Notes: generated by a model from the sequence alone, not told the origin. Counted from the stretch's first letter, positions 39,970-52,973 are shown. The stretch: DNA of 64,000 nt from Primula veris (GCA_963682055.1 OY821747.1:28146126-28210125), one strand, 5' to 3'. Numbers and translations are program-made.

Positions 39970-42900
39970 GTCACTTTAGGATAGCTCAGAAAGCTTCCTA
40001 AGACCAATTGCTTTGACATGTTTCTGAAATGAATACTTTGGCAGTGACTTAGTCAACAAGTCTGCGTGATTATTTTCTTATCCAATATGCTTAACTTCAA
40101 TCTTTTGAAGTGCTTGTTGCTCATGTGTAAAGAACAACTTTGGCGAGATATGTTTGGTGGCATCACCTTTGATGTAACAATGTTTTGCTTGATCAATAAC
40201 AGCGGTGTTGTCCTCATAAATAACAACTGGTTCATCATGATCATAACCTAGATCACACGTACTTCGAATATGGCCAATAACTGCTCGAAGCCATACACAC
40301 TCTCTAGTTGTCTCATAGAGTGCGAGTAGCTCATAGTGGTTTGTCGAAGTAGCCACCAAGGTCTGTTTATGAGACCTCCATGATATCGTCGTGTTCCCAA
40401 TGGTAAAGACATAACCAGATTGGGAACGTCCCTTGTGCGGGTCTGATAAGTAACTCGCATTGACATAACCGACAAGGGTCGCGTTATTTCGAGTGCCAAG
40501 GGGGTTGGACTCACTCGTTGACACGTAGGGATAGAACAAACCCATATCTGTAGTACCCTTAAGGTAACGGAAGACGTCTTTAATGCCATTCCAGTGGCGG
40601 CGTGTTGGCGCGGTGCTGTGTCGAGCTAGACAATTCAGAGCAAATGAGATGTCCGGTCTAGTACATTGAGCCAAGTACAATAGTGCGCCTATTGCACCCA
40701 GATATGAGCACTCAGGACTCAATATCTTTTCATCGTCCTCCTTTGGACGGAAGGGGCCCTTATTAATGTCTAGAGAGCGGACGATCATGGGAGTGGATGA
40801 CGGTTTTGCGTCATGATGACTAAACCGTCTCAACACCTTCTGGGTGTAATTTTCTTGATGGACTAAAATTCCATATTTACGGTGCTCGATCTGCAGGCCA
40901 AGGCAATACCATGTCTTCCCAAGATCTTTCATCTCGAATTCCTTTTTCAGAAGTTCGGCAGTTTCGAACAACTCTTTCGAGGTTCCTATGAGATTCATAT
41001 CATCTACATAGACTGCGATAATAGCGTATCCTGAAGTGGATTTCTTTATGAACATGCATGGGCATAATTCATCATTAACATATCCCAAGCCGATCAAGTA
41101 TTCACTTAGACGGTTATACCACATCCGTCCGGATTGTTTTAATCCATATAGTAAACGTCTCAGCCTAATAGAGAATCTGTTTCGTGGTCGGGAACTACTT
41201 GATTCAGGCAACTTAAGTCCTTCAGGGACTTTCATGTATATCTCTGTGTCCAGATCCCCGTAGAGATAAGCTGTGACCACATCCATGAGCTGCATATTCA
41301 GTTTTTCGAAAACTACTAAACTGATTAAGTAGTGGAACGTTATAACGTTCATTACGGGAGAATACGTCTCCTCATAATCAATTCCAGGGCATTGAGAGAA
41401 GCCTTGCGCCACTAGGCGATCTTTGTATCTAACAATCTCATTACTATCATTACGCTTCCTTACGAAAACCCATTTATAACCAACTGGTTTAACATTGGGT
41501 GGTGTTGGAACGACAAGTCCAAACACTCTTCGTTTCGTGAAGGAATCCAATTCAGCCTGGATTGCTTGTTTCCATTGAGGATAGTCCGTTCTTCGCTGAC
41601 AATCAGCAACGGTACGTGGTTCCATGTCATCATTGCTCATAATGTCAGTGGCCACTGCGTATATAAACACATCATTGATGACAGTTTTGTTTCGCTTCAA
41701 AATATCTTCTAAACTAGTATACTCGACGGATATTTCGAGGTTATCGGGATGATTAGGAACTGGTGTTACATCAGGAACACGCTCCTCTAATACATCACCC
41801 TGATCCTTAATGATCTCATGTGGCAAAACGGATGCAACAGGATTTCTCCTCCTCCGAGACAGAACATCCTTGGTACAAACCGGTCTTCCTCTTTTCTTGG
41901 GAAGAGCGGCGGACTGGACGGCCGACGGCAGCGTCCTTTGCTCAGTGGGTACAATCGGAGCAACATGTTCAACAGGAACATGACATCTCACAGGAACGTC
42001 TATCCTTGCAGGCATATTTGCAGCAGGTATATGTGATCTCGTGACATTTGCTAGGTCATTAAATGCGTCTAGCATTTGATTTGCAACATTTTGCAGACCT
42101 AGGATTCTCTGCACCTCCTTATCACTGTGTGCATTAGGGGGATCGAGATGAGACATAGTGGGTACATGCCATGTTAATTCACGTCGTTCCTCATCAACGT
42201 TAACGTGCATTTCTCCCCCTAATGACGGGAAGATAGTCTCATCGAAGTCACAACCCACTTGTCTAGCGGTAAAGAGATCGCATGTCAAGGACTCTAAATA
42301 ACATATTATGGACGGGGATTCATAACCGACATATATTCCCCGTCGTTTCTGAGGTCCAAATTTTGAATGCTTTGGCGGCTCAATTGGAACATTGACTAAG
42401 CACCCAAACACGCGTAAATGTGAGACATCGGGCTCATATCCAGTTACCAACTGGTACGCAGATAGTGGTTGGGTAGCCATGGGCCTCAGACGGACCAACG
42501 CAACAGCATGCAAAATTGCATAGCCCCATGCAGAAATTGGAAGTTTAGTGCGCATTACCAAAGTTCGCGCAATCATTTGCAAACGCTTAATGAAAGCTTC
42601 TACAAGACCATTTTGATTGTGAACATAAGCAACTGGATGTTCAAGATCAATTCCCAATGTCATGCAATAATCATCGAAAGTTTTCAATGTTAACTCCGCG
42701 GCATTATCAAGTCTAATAGACTTTATTGGATAATCCGGATGGTGAGCCCTCAACTTAATGATCTGGGCAAGGAGTTTAGGAAACGCTGCGTTTCTTGTGG
42801 ACAACAAAGCTACATGTGACCATCTTGTCGATGCATCAACCAAAACCGTGAAATATTTAAATGGTCCACATGTTGGTTGGATTGGTCCACAAATATCTCC

Positions 42901-43500
42901 TTAAATTCGTTCAAGGAATTGGGAAACCAATTTTGTAGGTTTCACTTGAATTGGTTTGAGATTTGTCTTTCCAATAGAGCATGCTTGGCATAGGCTTTTC
43001 GGATTGATCACGAAATTTTTTCCTCCAAAAGGATGCCCATGTGATGCGTTCATCGTTCGAAGCATCGTATTTTGACCCAGGTGTCCCAGCCGGTCATGCC
43101 ATAGCATATAAATGCTCTCATCAATCGGCGCCCGCCGAATGATTAGATTTCTTTCAATGTTTCGTATCGTGGTAACATACAAACCACTTGAAAGACATCT
43201 CAACTTCTCCAAAATACGCTTTTGGTCGTATTGAGTAGAGGTGATGTAAAGGTGTTCAATACCATTTTCACGAGCAGTTTCAATATGAAACTTGTTTTCT
43301 CGGATATCCTTAAAACTCAACAAGGTTCGACTGGACCTCGGAGAATATAAGGCCTCAGATATGGTCAAAAGAGTACAATTTGACAACAAGACTTGGGCTT
43401 TACCAAAGCCTTCAACAAGGGTCGACGGGCCCGAAATTGTTGTCACTGAGGTTACTTTAGACGTAAAGTTGATAAAATAGCATTTATCTTTTAAGATAGT
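39970..43500 (-). pseudogene. pol: Copia A pol: pre-integrase, integrase, reverse transcriptase, RNase H
   Basis: The GAG-pre-integrase domain (43446-42901; MLWHDRLGHLGQNTM, CQACSIGK) ends at TAA 42903-42901, consistent with CAA to TAA. The frame continues as integrase (LVDASTRWSH, SIRLDNAAEL, NQNGLVEAFIKRLQ), then RT (VRYKDRLVAQGFSQCPGIDY, AYLYGDLDTEIYMKVPEGL, AVYVDDM), then RNase H. In RNase H the usual GYADA.Y motif reads GYVNASYLSDPHKGRSQ, so the first catalytic Asp is Asn (near 40460). A TAA at 40080-40078 ends the frame, although similarity (NNHADLLTKSLP) continues to about 39970. Confidence 0.88.
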
Positions 43501-43780
43501 GTGTGTAGTACCACTATCAGCCAGACAATCAACTGCCCCAAATTCATGCCTAAAAGTAAAAATAATTTAAAGTTGGTCACACTAATAAAGGAATCGCTTA
43601 ACGAAATAACTTTAAATTATTGCAAGAAAAATTTATTCATAATGCAAAACCACATAATCCAAAAGAAACAAAATCCAAGGAAAAAACATAATCCGAATGG
43701 AAATTAAAAACATAATCCAAGAGCTAAACAAGTGCTCAATTATTAACGAAAAATGAAGAAAAAAAAAATTATTCTTCCAT

Positions 43781-44764
43781 TTAAGCCACCAAGTCCGGGG
43801 TCTCAAGAATATCCTTTCCTCTCGCTTCAACCATATTTGCTTCGGCATTTCTACCCCTATGATAGTTTTGAACTTCTTGGGGAGTTGCCTTGCAGGTCCT
43901 TTGCATATGACCATAAACACCACATTTGTAGCATAGAATTTGTGCTTGAGCATTTCCTGTTTCTTTGGGACGACTGGCCCTGTTGTTGTTTTTCCTACCA
44001 CGAGACTGCCTAGGAGCCAAAGGTCTTCGGTTCGGACGATTATCCAAACCTCGCTTGGCTGGGCGAGCATTACGCTCCCCATGATTCCTTGGCTGACGGG
44101 ACGACTGGCCCTTGTCTCGGTTCCCATATCGTAGAGGTGGTCCACGAACAGTATAAGCATCAGGCCTTGGAATAGCCTTTGTCCCAGCAGGACGAGAATT
44201 GTTGTTCCTCATTAAAACGAGGCTATTTTTCTCGTCCAATAACAGCTGGGTGATGAGCTCAGGGAACTTGGTATACTTAGACTGACGATATTGCTTTTGG
44301 AGCAAGTTGTCAGAGGTAGGAAATGTGGTGTAGGTCTTCTCCAGCAAGTCATTGTCGGTTAATGTTTCACCACAATACTGGAGAAGAGCACGAATCCTGC
44401 ATACTTCAGCATTATATTTCGTAACGCTTTCGAAGTCCTGAAAACGCAGATTCAGCCAATCATGGCGGGCTTCAGGAAGCCATATAGTCTTTTGGTGGTC
44501 GAAGCGCTCTCTGAGAGAGTCCCACAACATCTTCGGTGAGGTGATCACTATGAACTCAGACTTCATTGCATCTGATAAGTGGCGACGGAACAGAATCATC
44601 GCCCTCGCATTCATTTCATGCGACACTTCCACTTCACGTTCATCCTCAGCGTAGATGACGTCCAACAAGCCTTGGGCATCTAGATGGTTCTGGATATCTT
44701 GAGTTCAGTCCAAGTAGTTCTTGCCAGCGGCATCGAGGATCGGAAAGTCAAGTTTGATTGACAT
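43781..44764 (-). pseudogene. gag: Copia A gag
   Basis: Starts MSIKLDFPILDAAGKNYLD at 44764. A TGA at 44707-44705 interrupts, where related proteins have Trp (TGG to TGA). The same frame then runs to 43781. UBN2-like gag domain (LWDSLRERFDHQK, WLNLRFQDFESV), basic Arg/Asn-rich linker, and zinc knuckle CYKCGVYGHMQRTC near 43930. Gag binds and packages element RNA. Confidence 0.85.
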
Positions 44765-44768
44765 TTTT

Positions 44769-46888
44769 CTACAACGGGAGAAAAATACTGGATTAGTTAT
44801 CATATAAATCAACAAGTTTATATGTTTATGATTTGCATAAGCACAAACTTTTTTCGAATCGACAGGTTCGAAAAATACTAGTTTTGCTTTCAATTGAATA
44901 GGTTCTCTTTAATCGAACAACGGGCCGATAATGAGACACCAATTCAGCGAAAATACACCTATATAGACACATTCGGGGAACTTATTATTTACTCAACCCC
45001 TTTCGGTAGCTCTACTTGAACACGACCAGGAAAGACGGTGAGGGTGGAGGGCACAAATGCCACTTAAAACCCGACCTTATTAGGATTCTATCATCCGCCT
45101 ATATCTTTCCTAGACATCGTATCCAAATAGGTGAGTCTATTTGGGGAAGATTCATAATTATTCCAACTTAAATATGAATATATACCGGTTTGGCAAATTT
45201 TTTTACAAAAAAATTTAAACTCACATATTCAATTCGTTAAAAGAAATAGGCATAAATTTTTTTTAATAACTAACACAATTATAATAGTCGTGTGCATATT
45301 CAACGTTACATACATGTAGTTGGACTAACTAATGGTAAGTTGACTAACTTATAACACTAAGTTATAATTAACTAAGTTGTCAACCGTGTACTAAAAGCAT
45401 ATCATGAGTAATTAAATCACAAGGGCACATGCAAAATTCAATCACATTTAATTTAACAAGCCATATTTAACAATCATATGCAGATTCACGCATGTATTAC
45501 CAAAATCTTATTCCATGCAGGATAAAATTTATTTTAACCGTAACTAATATGAGGGTGTTCTCATAGGTGTTCTCAATTTAATCAAATTCTAAGATACAAT
45601 CCTATTGAATATTAAGTATAATTCATCACACATATTTACACCTTAACAATATCATAGATTAGTAAAATTAACATGCGGGATAGATCAATTTTATGATAAT
45701 GTACATTTAATCATCCTACATTAATACATGATTTTGAGTTACAAAAAAAAAATGAAGGGATTTACACATGTAACTTACATTTGTTACTACCCTTAAACAT
45801 TAATTACTATATACTAGTAACCTAAGTTATAATTTTTTATTTTATAACTCTAAGTATTTAATTACTAGCCATTAAGTATCTTAATGTTACAAATTCATGC
45901 CACACAAATAGTAATTATCATATTCCAGAAATAATGATTTAAGTTACATGTTTCAGAAACTAATTAGTATTTTGATTTATCATTAAAACATGCAATTTCC
46001 GTTTTTTTTAAAACATAACTATGTGTAATTTGGACCAAACATGAGCAAATTAATACATATATACTGTTTTTGTGTAAAGGGGAGAACTACGGGTACTACG
46101 GGTGTAAATAAGAGAAACTATATTCAGTTTTAGCTAATTTACAGCGGCAATCCAGTAGTTTAAGATAATTACAGCGCTGGTCCGATGTTTACAGAGAGTT
46201 ATAGCGAAGTCTTACAGTTTCAGAAAATTTCATAATGGTCCTGCAGTGTTCTAAAAGTGACAGTTTTGGTCGGACAGATTCACATACAAGTTTTAACTTG
46301 TTTTATAAGTGATATACATGGGTTATAATAGCCATTGCTTATCAAAATAAACCATCTATCATGTGATATACATCCTAAACATGAAATTTTCAGTTTTATT
46401 CTTGATTAATCATGCAATTTCTAATACAATTTTTCATGTTACATTCAACGATTTTAAATATACAAACAAATAACAATATATGAATATCATGGTTATTGCC
46501 ATTTACATGTAACATCCAGCAAACTACACTTTTAGTATTACAATGCATTTTTATAAGCAAACAATTGTTTAATAACAACAATATTCATGCATTTTCATAT
46601 GGTAGTAGTCATAAATAATATTATTATTGGTTTTAACATGTTAGTAAACTACGAATCATTCTTTTTCATGCAATTAGTAGTGTTATGACAAATAAAGAGA
46701 GATAAATTTGTGTACCTTTCACACGTATATTGATGAAGACCGATAGAACAAATTTTTACCCAAAACTTTCAAAAGTTTTATACCCAACAATTCTCCAATG
46801 CTTATACCTAAAATTTCTTCTACCTTGTATTTGAATGCTCCAAATTTTATTTTATTTTACTGTTTTTTCGAGAAAAGTGCCGATAACG
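44769..46888 (-). other. Copia A 2.1-kb leader with a possible intron
   Basis: Copia leaders are usually 0.1-0.2 kb; here 2.1 kb separate the 5' LTR from gag. A donor-like GAAAG|GTACAC at 46716/46715 and an acceptor with a good pyrimidine tract (TTTTTCTCCCGTTGTAG, AG at 44770-44769), 4 nt before the gag ATG, would remove 1,947 bp. The interior is AT-rich with no ORF. An old nested insertion is the alternative. Confidence 0.45.
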
Positions 46889-47141
46889 TGTTTTAAGCCA
46901 AATTAGCTCAATAACATATGTAAGAGAGAGAGATAATGAGGGTCAAAACATATGTATTCAAGTGTGTTGTAGTTGTACCAAACTCCATAGCCATAAGCTC
47001 TTTATATAGGCTAGAGGTTTGGAGGTTACAAGCTAAATGTTAATGACAAGAAACTCAAAGGTTGTAACATACAAAGGAGCAAATGCTCATACTAAATGAT
47101 ATGTAACTCTTATACTAATGGACAATCCATTATTTACAACA
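46889..47141 (-). repeat. 5' LTR of Copia A
   Basis: 253 bp. It is followed on the element strand by CGTTATCGGCACTTTTC, presumably the primer site; I cannot name the tRNA. Confidence 0.93.
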
Positions 47142-47504
47142 AAAACGATGCGTTTAGGGTTAGTAATTTTATGAAAAACATAATTTCAAACAAATTATAT
47201 TACATGTGTTAATATCCTTAAGCGTTCATTTTGTCGAACCACAAAAATTGAAATTTTGAATTAGTTGAAGACTTGAAATTAGTTTGTGCTTTTGCTATAT
47301 ATGAAATATTTCAATTTTTCTTATAGAGAAAATCGTAAAATGATATTTTAAAAATGTATTTTCTAACATGTTTTTTTTTTTCTTTATATTTCAAACATGT
47401 ATTGTAAATTTTTTAAGTTTTATGATTCAAATCAACGCTATTAGCTCTTTTAGCGTATCTCTCGTGAAAATGATTTGATTATCTTAGCATTTTTTAAAAC
47501 AGTG

Positions 47505-49015
47505 CTAAATAAACATACATTTCACATGCAATTTTAAGAATCAACATAAATTAACAGTTGATATAGGTGATAGTTTCCTTAAACAACATTACACATAAAT
47601 AACATTTACTCGTCACTGAATTAATCACATTTAAAGTAGTGAAAGAAGGAGAGACGTGGAGACTATATATACTAAAATTTCTAAATTCATTGGTACACAC
47701 ACATAGAAAAAGTGTAATCAATGTGATGCATTTGTGGATTTCTTATATTATATATTATGAAAATTTTGAAGGAATTAAAGAAGGTACGAACAACACGCAA
47801 AAAAAATTAATTTTATTAAGCAGAATTTTTCAATAGTTACAGAGGAGTCCGCAAAAACTCACTCAAGTCACTCTTGACAATGATTTTAAAAATTAAATAG
47901 AAACTGCCGCTGGACATATTTAGCCAAAAACTAATGACTTAGAAGTTAGATATGTTTCACTCTTCGTTGAGTTGGGAACATCGAGTGGTTGTAATTCATA
48001 ATATAAATAATAAAATGGAAAATATAACTTGAAATTAGACAGTTTGAAACATTTCAAATTCACACAAAAAAAATTGCACTTGTAAATTATACTACACTAG
48101 TATTAATACAATAAAACAACAAAAACAAAATTGAACAAACAACCTATAAATTGAACAAACATATCCTGATACCGTGTGCCACTTGTAAATCATATCCTTT
48201 TACATCTACGGTTTCAATGATATCCATCACAAAATACGCTTTGTGGAATGCCAAAGAACTATAGTCGTATGGATAGATGGTTTGGGGGAAAACAAAATTG
48301 TTTTGTAACTGTTTGGGTTCTCTAACTTATCTGCTTCGGAAAATATTTAGAATTGATCGATACTCATTTCGTTTAAAGCTACAAACAAATGGCAAGGTAA
48401 TTTAAAGGCCTATTTAATCTTTTTAAAATTTATATTGATTTTAATACGGTATATATCACGTATCTATTTGTTTAATCAGTAATTTTTTATACAATAAAAA
48501 TTAGACGAGGACAACAAGTAAATATTTTTGGCCAGTAGTCTGATAATTTACAATTTGGTAGGATAACGCATAAACACTATACATACACCTTATGCATTTC
48601 GATAAAGCTAGCTTTTTGCTTAAATAAAACTTAAAATATTTAGGTTGTTTGTATATAATTGATTAACATAAGAGTCAAACAGTGATGCTTTTTGGGATTT
48701 TATTTTATTTTATTTTATTTTTGCACCAAATAACACATGGTAGCTTAAACATAAACTCCAGAGAAAGATGTTACAAATTCAAAAAGGAAAATAAATTAAA
48801 ATAAAGGTTCAAAGTGGCCTATTTTCCTCCCAAAACACTTGACTTTGAAGCTGGGGGACATTTTCCAGATATAAATCACTTTTACAATGAAAAGCAAATG
48901 TAAAATAAACTTAAAAAGTAAAAATGAGATGAAGATAAAGATTCAGCAATCCATATTACAACAAGGCCGCTTTCAGAGGAGAAAAAAAGTGTTCGCTATA
49001 GATCTCTTTCACGCT
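47505..49015. other. No gene seen; AT-rich spacer
   Basis: Short ORFs only, none with recognisable homology. A (ttttattttattttattttt) run lies at about 48701-48721. Confidence 0.45.
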
Positions 49016-49705
49016 ATAAATTCCGTATTTTATTTTACTATATTTTATTATTATAGTTAATATTTCAGGATTGTTTCGATATTTTTAGTAACATGGTGGG
49101 GTTAATTGGTATTTATAAATTATTAAGGGACCAAACTAATATAAGGAACACGGTAAATATATGTACAATGAATTGAGAGTAGTGTAACTTACGTTTAAGA
49201 TTAGAGCAAGAGAATAAGAAACGGGGAATTAATTACAACGACTTAATTACAATTGAATATTAGACGTTAGTAGTTTTCTTTTCCTTGGCGTATAAGAGAA
49301 ATGTTGATACTATGCTCTGATCACAACCTCTCTATTAATAGTTATGAATAAAACAAGTGATACATACATACAAGTAGATATATAGAGAGAGAAAAAGGGG
49401 ACAGAGAGCTGAAATTTATCAATTCCGGGTCTAGTTATTTACCTTCGCCGAGGTAACCACTTCATCATAATTCTTAGCCTCTATTAGTCTCAGTATAAGT
49501 TGGTTAAATGATAATTAGGGTCATAGATTAAATAATAATCTCATATACCAGTGGCACGTATTCAACAAATTATCGTTATTATTTTCGTTTATAGTTTTGT
49601 GTTGTAACCTGTTATGCTAAATCATTTAGTTATCTGATCTAATTGCATTTAATCCCACCATAGTATCACATTAAGATCTTCTATAACACCTTGCGAATTG
49701 TAACA

Positions 49706-50186
49706 AGACAGTTATCCTGAAAGTGCAACTTAACAATTTATCCTTCTAAAAATACTACAAGCATGGAGTATTTTAAAAAAAATGAGTCTTTTTTAATTTT
49801 TGATTGCATCGATAGTGTAAATTGAGTCGTTTTATCAGTAGATGCAGTAATGTTCATTTTTGAATGTGTGGAGAACCTCATTCGCAGCTTCGCTTTGCAT
49901 TCGTCGAGTTTTCTGATGAGCACGTTCAGAAGAACTGTCTGGTAGCTAAGCTGCTTAAATTTACCACATTAGAAAAACTCAATGAATTCAAAGCGAAGCG
50001 GCGAATGTGGGTCGTCTCCACAAATTCGGAAATCAACAACATTACCATATCTACCGATAAAAGTGACTCAATTTGCACTATGCACTATCGATGTAATTAG
50101 AAAAAAAAAAACTCATTTTTAAAAATGTTCCGTACTTGTAGTCTTTTTATAAGGTTAAATTGTTACAGTTGTATTGAGAACTGTCT
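49706..50186. mobile_element. Foldback/MITE-like long inverted repeat, copy 2
   Basis: Same structure as 32911-33390. Its left end reads AGACAGTTATCCTGAAAG, closer to the intact miR169 star arm (GGCAGTTATCCTGG) than copy 1. Confidence 0.75.
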
Positions 50187-50270
50187 GATAGTCAGAAAAA
50201 AGATATCGACATATACGTATATATTTCTTTTCAAGTGGCCAGATGCAAATCATTATTGGCTATCAAACAT
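50180..50270 (-). ncRNA. Degenerate MIR169 copy (segmental partner of 33.4 kb)
   Basis: Mature-equivalent 50262-50242 (minus) reads TAGCCAATAATGATTTGC. Star region CTATCAGACAGTTCTCA. Same flanks as 33385-33480. Probably not functional. Confidence 0.6.
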
Positions 50271-51838
50271 ATTAGGCCCTTGCATTCATTTGAGGCCTCC
50301 CTAAGTCTTACACCATCAATATGCTTAATTATCATTAATAGACTTGTAGAATGATGTGTTTGCCACTTTAGTATATAGAGTAAGACCATGATACATGCAT
50401 TTGGACATCTGATTCGGACACATAAACATATTAGGGATTTGCATTGTTGACAAAATCTCTCTTTGTTAGCTAATCTAGCCTTTGGTGTGCATGCAAGGTG
50501 CTATTACAAGAAATATATTCGATTCAGTTTTGAAAGTTAATACAACTTCAGCCTTTAGGAGAAATGACTGATGTGTTTGTGTATCACCCTTTGGTTTTAA
50601 TTAGTAGAATTTCAATGACAACGAATCAGGATATTGACAATTCCAACTTGCACCAAGTCAATCTAAGTCTGAAATTTAAAATATGATTGAGCCAGGAGGC
50701 AAAAAGATATTTTCACATTATCCTGATATAAAAAGAACCTAAAATACAAACCCCTAAAATTGAGCAATTACTAAAGACAACTCATTTGTATATAAATGTG
50801 TCAAATGGATAAAAAAGATTAAATTTTGATTAATATTTAAGTTTAATTTAGGCCTCCTAGCATTCTATATTTTTATTTAGAATTTTAGTTTATTGTATAA
50901 TTTGTTTTTAATTTATGAAATTCTAATTTGTTAAAAATAGAAAAAATAAATTAGTTATTGAAAAATATTATCTAACAATCTATTTTTTAATGTAACGATG
51001 GTTAAGATCGCTGTTGCATAAACAGTCAAATAAGCTGACTGTTTCAAATAAACACTCAAAGACTGCCGACATAGAAATTTTTTAATGAGATGTAATTTGA
51101 CTAATTTTTTTATACACATCTAATCTCTCTCTACTTTTATCTCTTTCCCTCACTACTTTGTAGCTCCCCATCCCCCTCTTATTAAAATAAGAAATACCAA
51201 CACAAATAAAAAAAAAAAGTGGCAAAATCAGTTAATTAATAATCAAATCTTTACAATGAAAAATATTGGTGATCATATCTATCAGTCCTAATACATGGAA
51301 ATAAATCAGAATAACTTGAATTTGGGTTTGTTTGGCTGCATCAATTTTGAGTAAAACTAATTCGGAAACAAATTTAGGGCTTTTAATCCAAACTACTAAT
51401 TTCGACTAAGTTCGGATTAAAACCTCTAATTTTGTTTATGAATTGGGGGAAATTGATATCAATCAAAAATTTGTAAGAGAAAACCTTATAATTTTATTTC
51501 AATAAGAAAAGAAATAAGTGGGGGATGCAGAGTTAATTTCGATAAAATGAATAGAGATATGTGGAGGCTGCTTAAGAGAAAAAGAGAGATTAGATGTGTA
51601 AAAAAGAAAGATTAGTCAGATTACATGGGTAAAGCTTACATAATTAATTCTCAAACGCCTCTGTAGATTATTTATATTCATCACCGGAATTCATCTTTTT
51701 CAAACATCAAACAGAAAAACAAGATAACAACTTGTGCATGTTCAAGATAAACAAATACTTGTCATGCACATACAAAATAAATATTACAACTACTAGTAAA
51801 TATTGTCAAAAGCTGCTTTGAGTACGTAATTATATAAA

Positions 51839-52973
51839 TCAAGGTAGTTTCTCTTTGATCTTATCCATCAATTTATCATCTTCAATATGCTTGCCTTTGC
51901 CACCTGGCATGGCAGTTGCGTCGAAGGTCGCGGTTGTAGTCGTGGCGCCAGTGTCGCCATCCTGTTCCTTTTTGAGGCCAACACCGGTTATATTTTCTTT
52001 TATCTTATCTAGCACCCCTTTCTTCTCGCCTTCGTCACCTGGCATGGTCGATGCATCACCGGTGGTGGTATGGTGAGATTGTTCTTCTTTAGGGGAAACA
52101 CCGGGAATCTTCTCCATTATTTTCTTAGTTAGCCCTTTCTTGTTCCTTAGACCGCCTTCTTCTTCACCGGACTAAATAAAATAAAGAGCTTAATTTAGCA
52201 AACAAATATGCAATGAAAGTGGATTTAGTTTGAACTCAAATACTTTTACAGACTGATCATTTTACCCCAAATTTTTCTTTATGATACTAAGATATCAATC
52301 CATAGTTCTTGATGGATTGTAATTATCGGGTGGAATAAATTAACATAATTTGATGTTTATCAACCGGTTAAGAAAATGTCGGATAACAACAAACATTTTT
52401 TTTGGGAAATTATCGGTAGAGTGGGTGTCGTTGTATTTTTTCAAAAGAGAAACTAATTATGTCGCGACACTCATTTTACTAACAGATTTCAAAAATGAGT
52501 TTTTTGCTACCCGACTTTTTCTTTGTAGAAAGAAAAGGAGCACCAGGCAACATAAATCCGCATTATGTCCTTGCTTGATCACTCATTTTTTGCAAACAAT
52601 TTCCTTAATCTCTCTTCCGAATGTAAAAGATAAGTATATAGTATTCACCTCCTCCTGATTTAGATTATGCCTTTAATAGGACTAGCAAAGCCAATAAACA
52701 GATCGATTCTAGTGTAAAACAAATGATTTACAGTTTTTTTTCACAAAATTTATCATGAGTGACCCAAGAAATAATTCCTTTTTGATACAGAAAGTAATAT
52801 CGCAATTAACTTACTGAAATTGAACTTTCTTGATACGGTTGATCCATCCTACTGCCCTCATGAGTGACAATGCCTCGTTGTTCCATGTTAACATTACCAG
52901 TATTATCATGAACTGTTTGGCTATCAAATTCGTGGTTTTTGACATGACCATGTTGATCTCCATATTGTGCCAT
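51839..52973 (-). CDS. D4: dehydrin, K3 type, two exons
   Basis: Exon 1 is 52973-52815 (53 codons, MAQYGDQHGHVKNHEFDSQT..., donor TCA|GTAAGT). Exon 2 is 52171-51839 (110 codons plus stop, acceptor TATTTAG). The phase-0 intron gives 163 residues. Exon 2 starts SGEEEGGLRNKKG, the sequence that normally follows the Ser tract, but the Ser tract itself is absent. Three K-segments: KKGLTKKIMEKIPGV, EKKGVLDKIKENITGVG and DDKLMDKIKEKLP at the C-terminus. The rest is Gly/Thr/Asp-rich and disordered. K-segments form amphipathic helices on membranes during dehydration. A G-box/ABRE CACGTGGC upstream suggests ABA control. Confidence 0.9.

Larger units (their letters stand above)
39311..47141 (-). mobile_element. 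Copia A: 7.8-kb Ty1/Copia retrotransposon
   Basis: LTRs 39311-39565 (255 bp) and 46889-47141 (253 bp) differ by two substitutions and a 2-bp indel by hand count. Perfect 5-bp target duplication AAAAC at 39306-39310 and 47142-47146. Minus-strand order gag, protease/pre-integrase, integrase, RT, RNase H is the Copia order. The polypurine tract AAGGGGGAG (minus) abuts the 3' LTR at 39566. The coding region has three premature stops and a changed RNase H Asp, so this copy is non-autonomous although recent. Confidence 0.95.
39097..47504. mobile_element. AGCG-family MITE, copy 3, split by Copia A
   Basis: Left fragment 39097-39305 starts CAATGTTTTAAAAAGC. Right fragment 47147-47504 ends TTTTTTAAAACAGTG. 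Both contain degenerate cgctat/atagcg motifs like copies 1 and 2. Copia A with its AAAAC target duplication lies between them. The outer target duplication is no longer visible. Confidence 0.5.
49020..51625. repeat. Segmental duplication, copy 2 (partner 32190-34860)
   Basis: Colinear with 32190-34860 from ttttattttactatattttatt to gattagatgtgtaaaaaa. It lies directly 3' of D4 exon 2. Confidence 0.85.
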
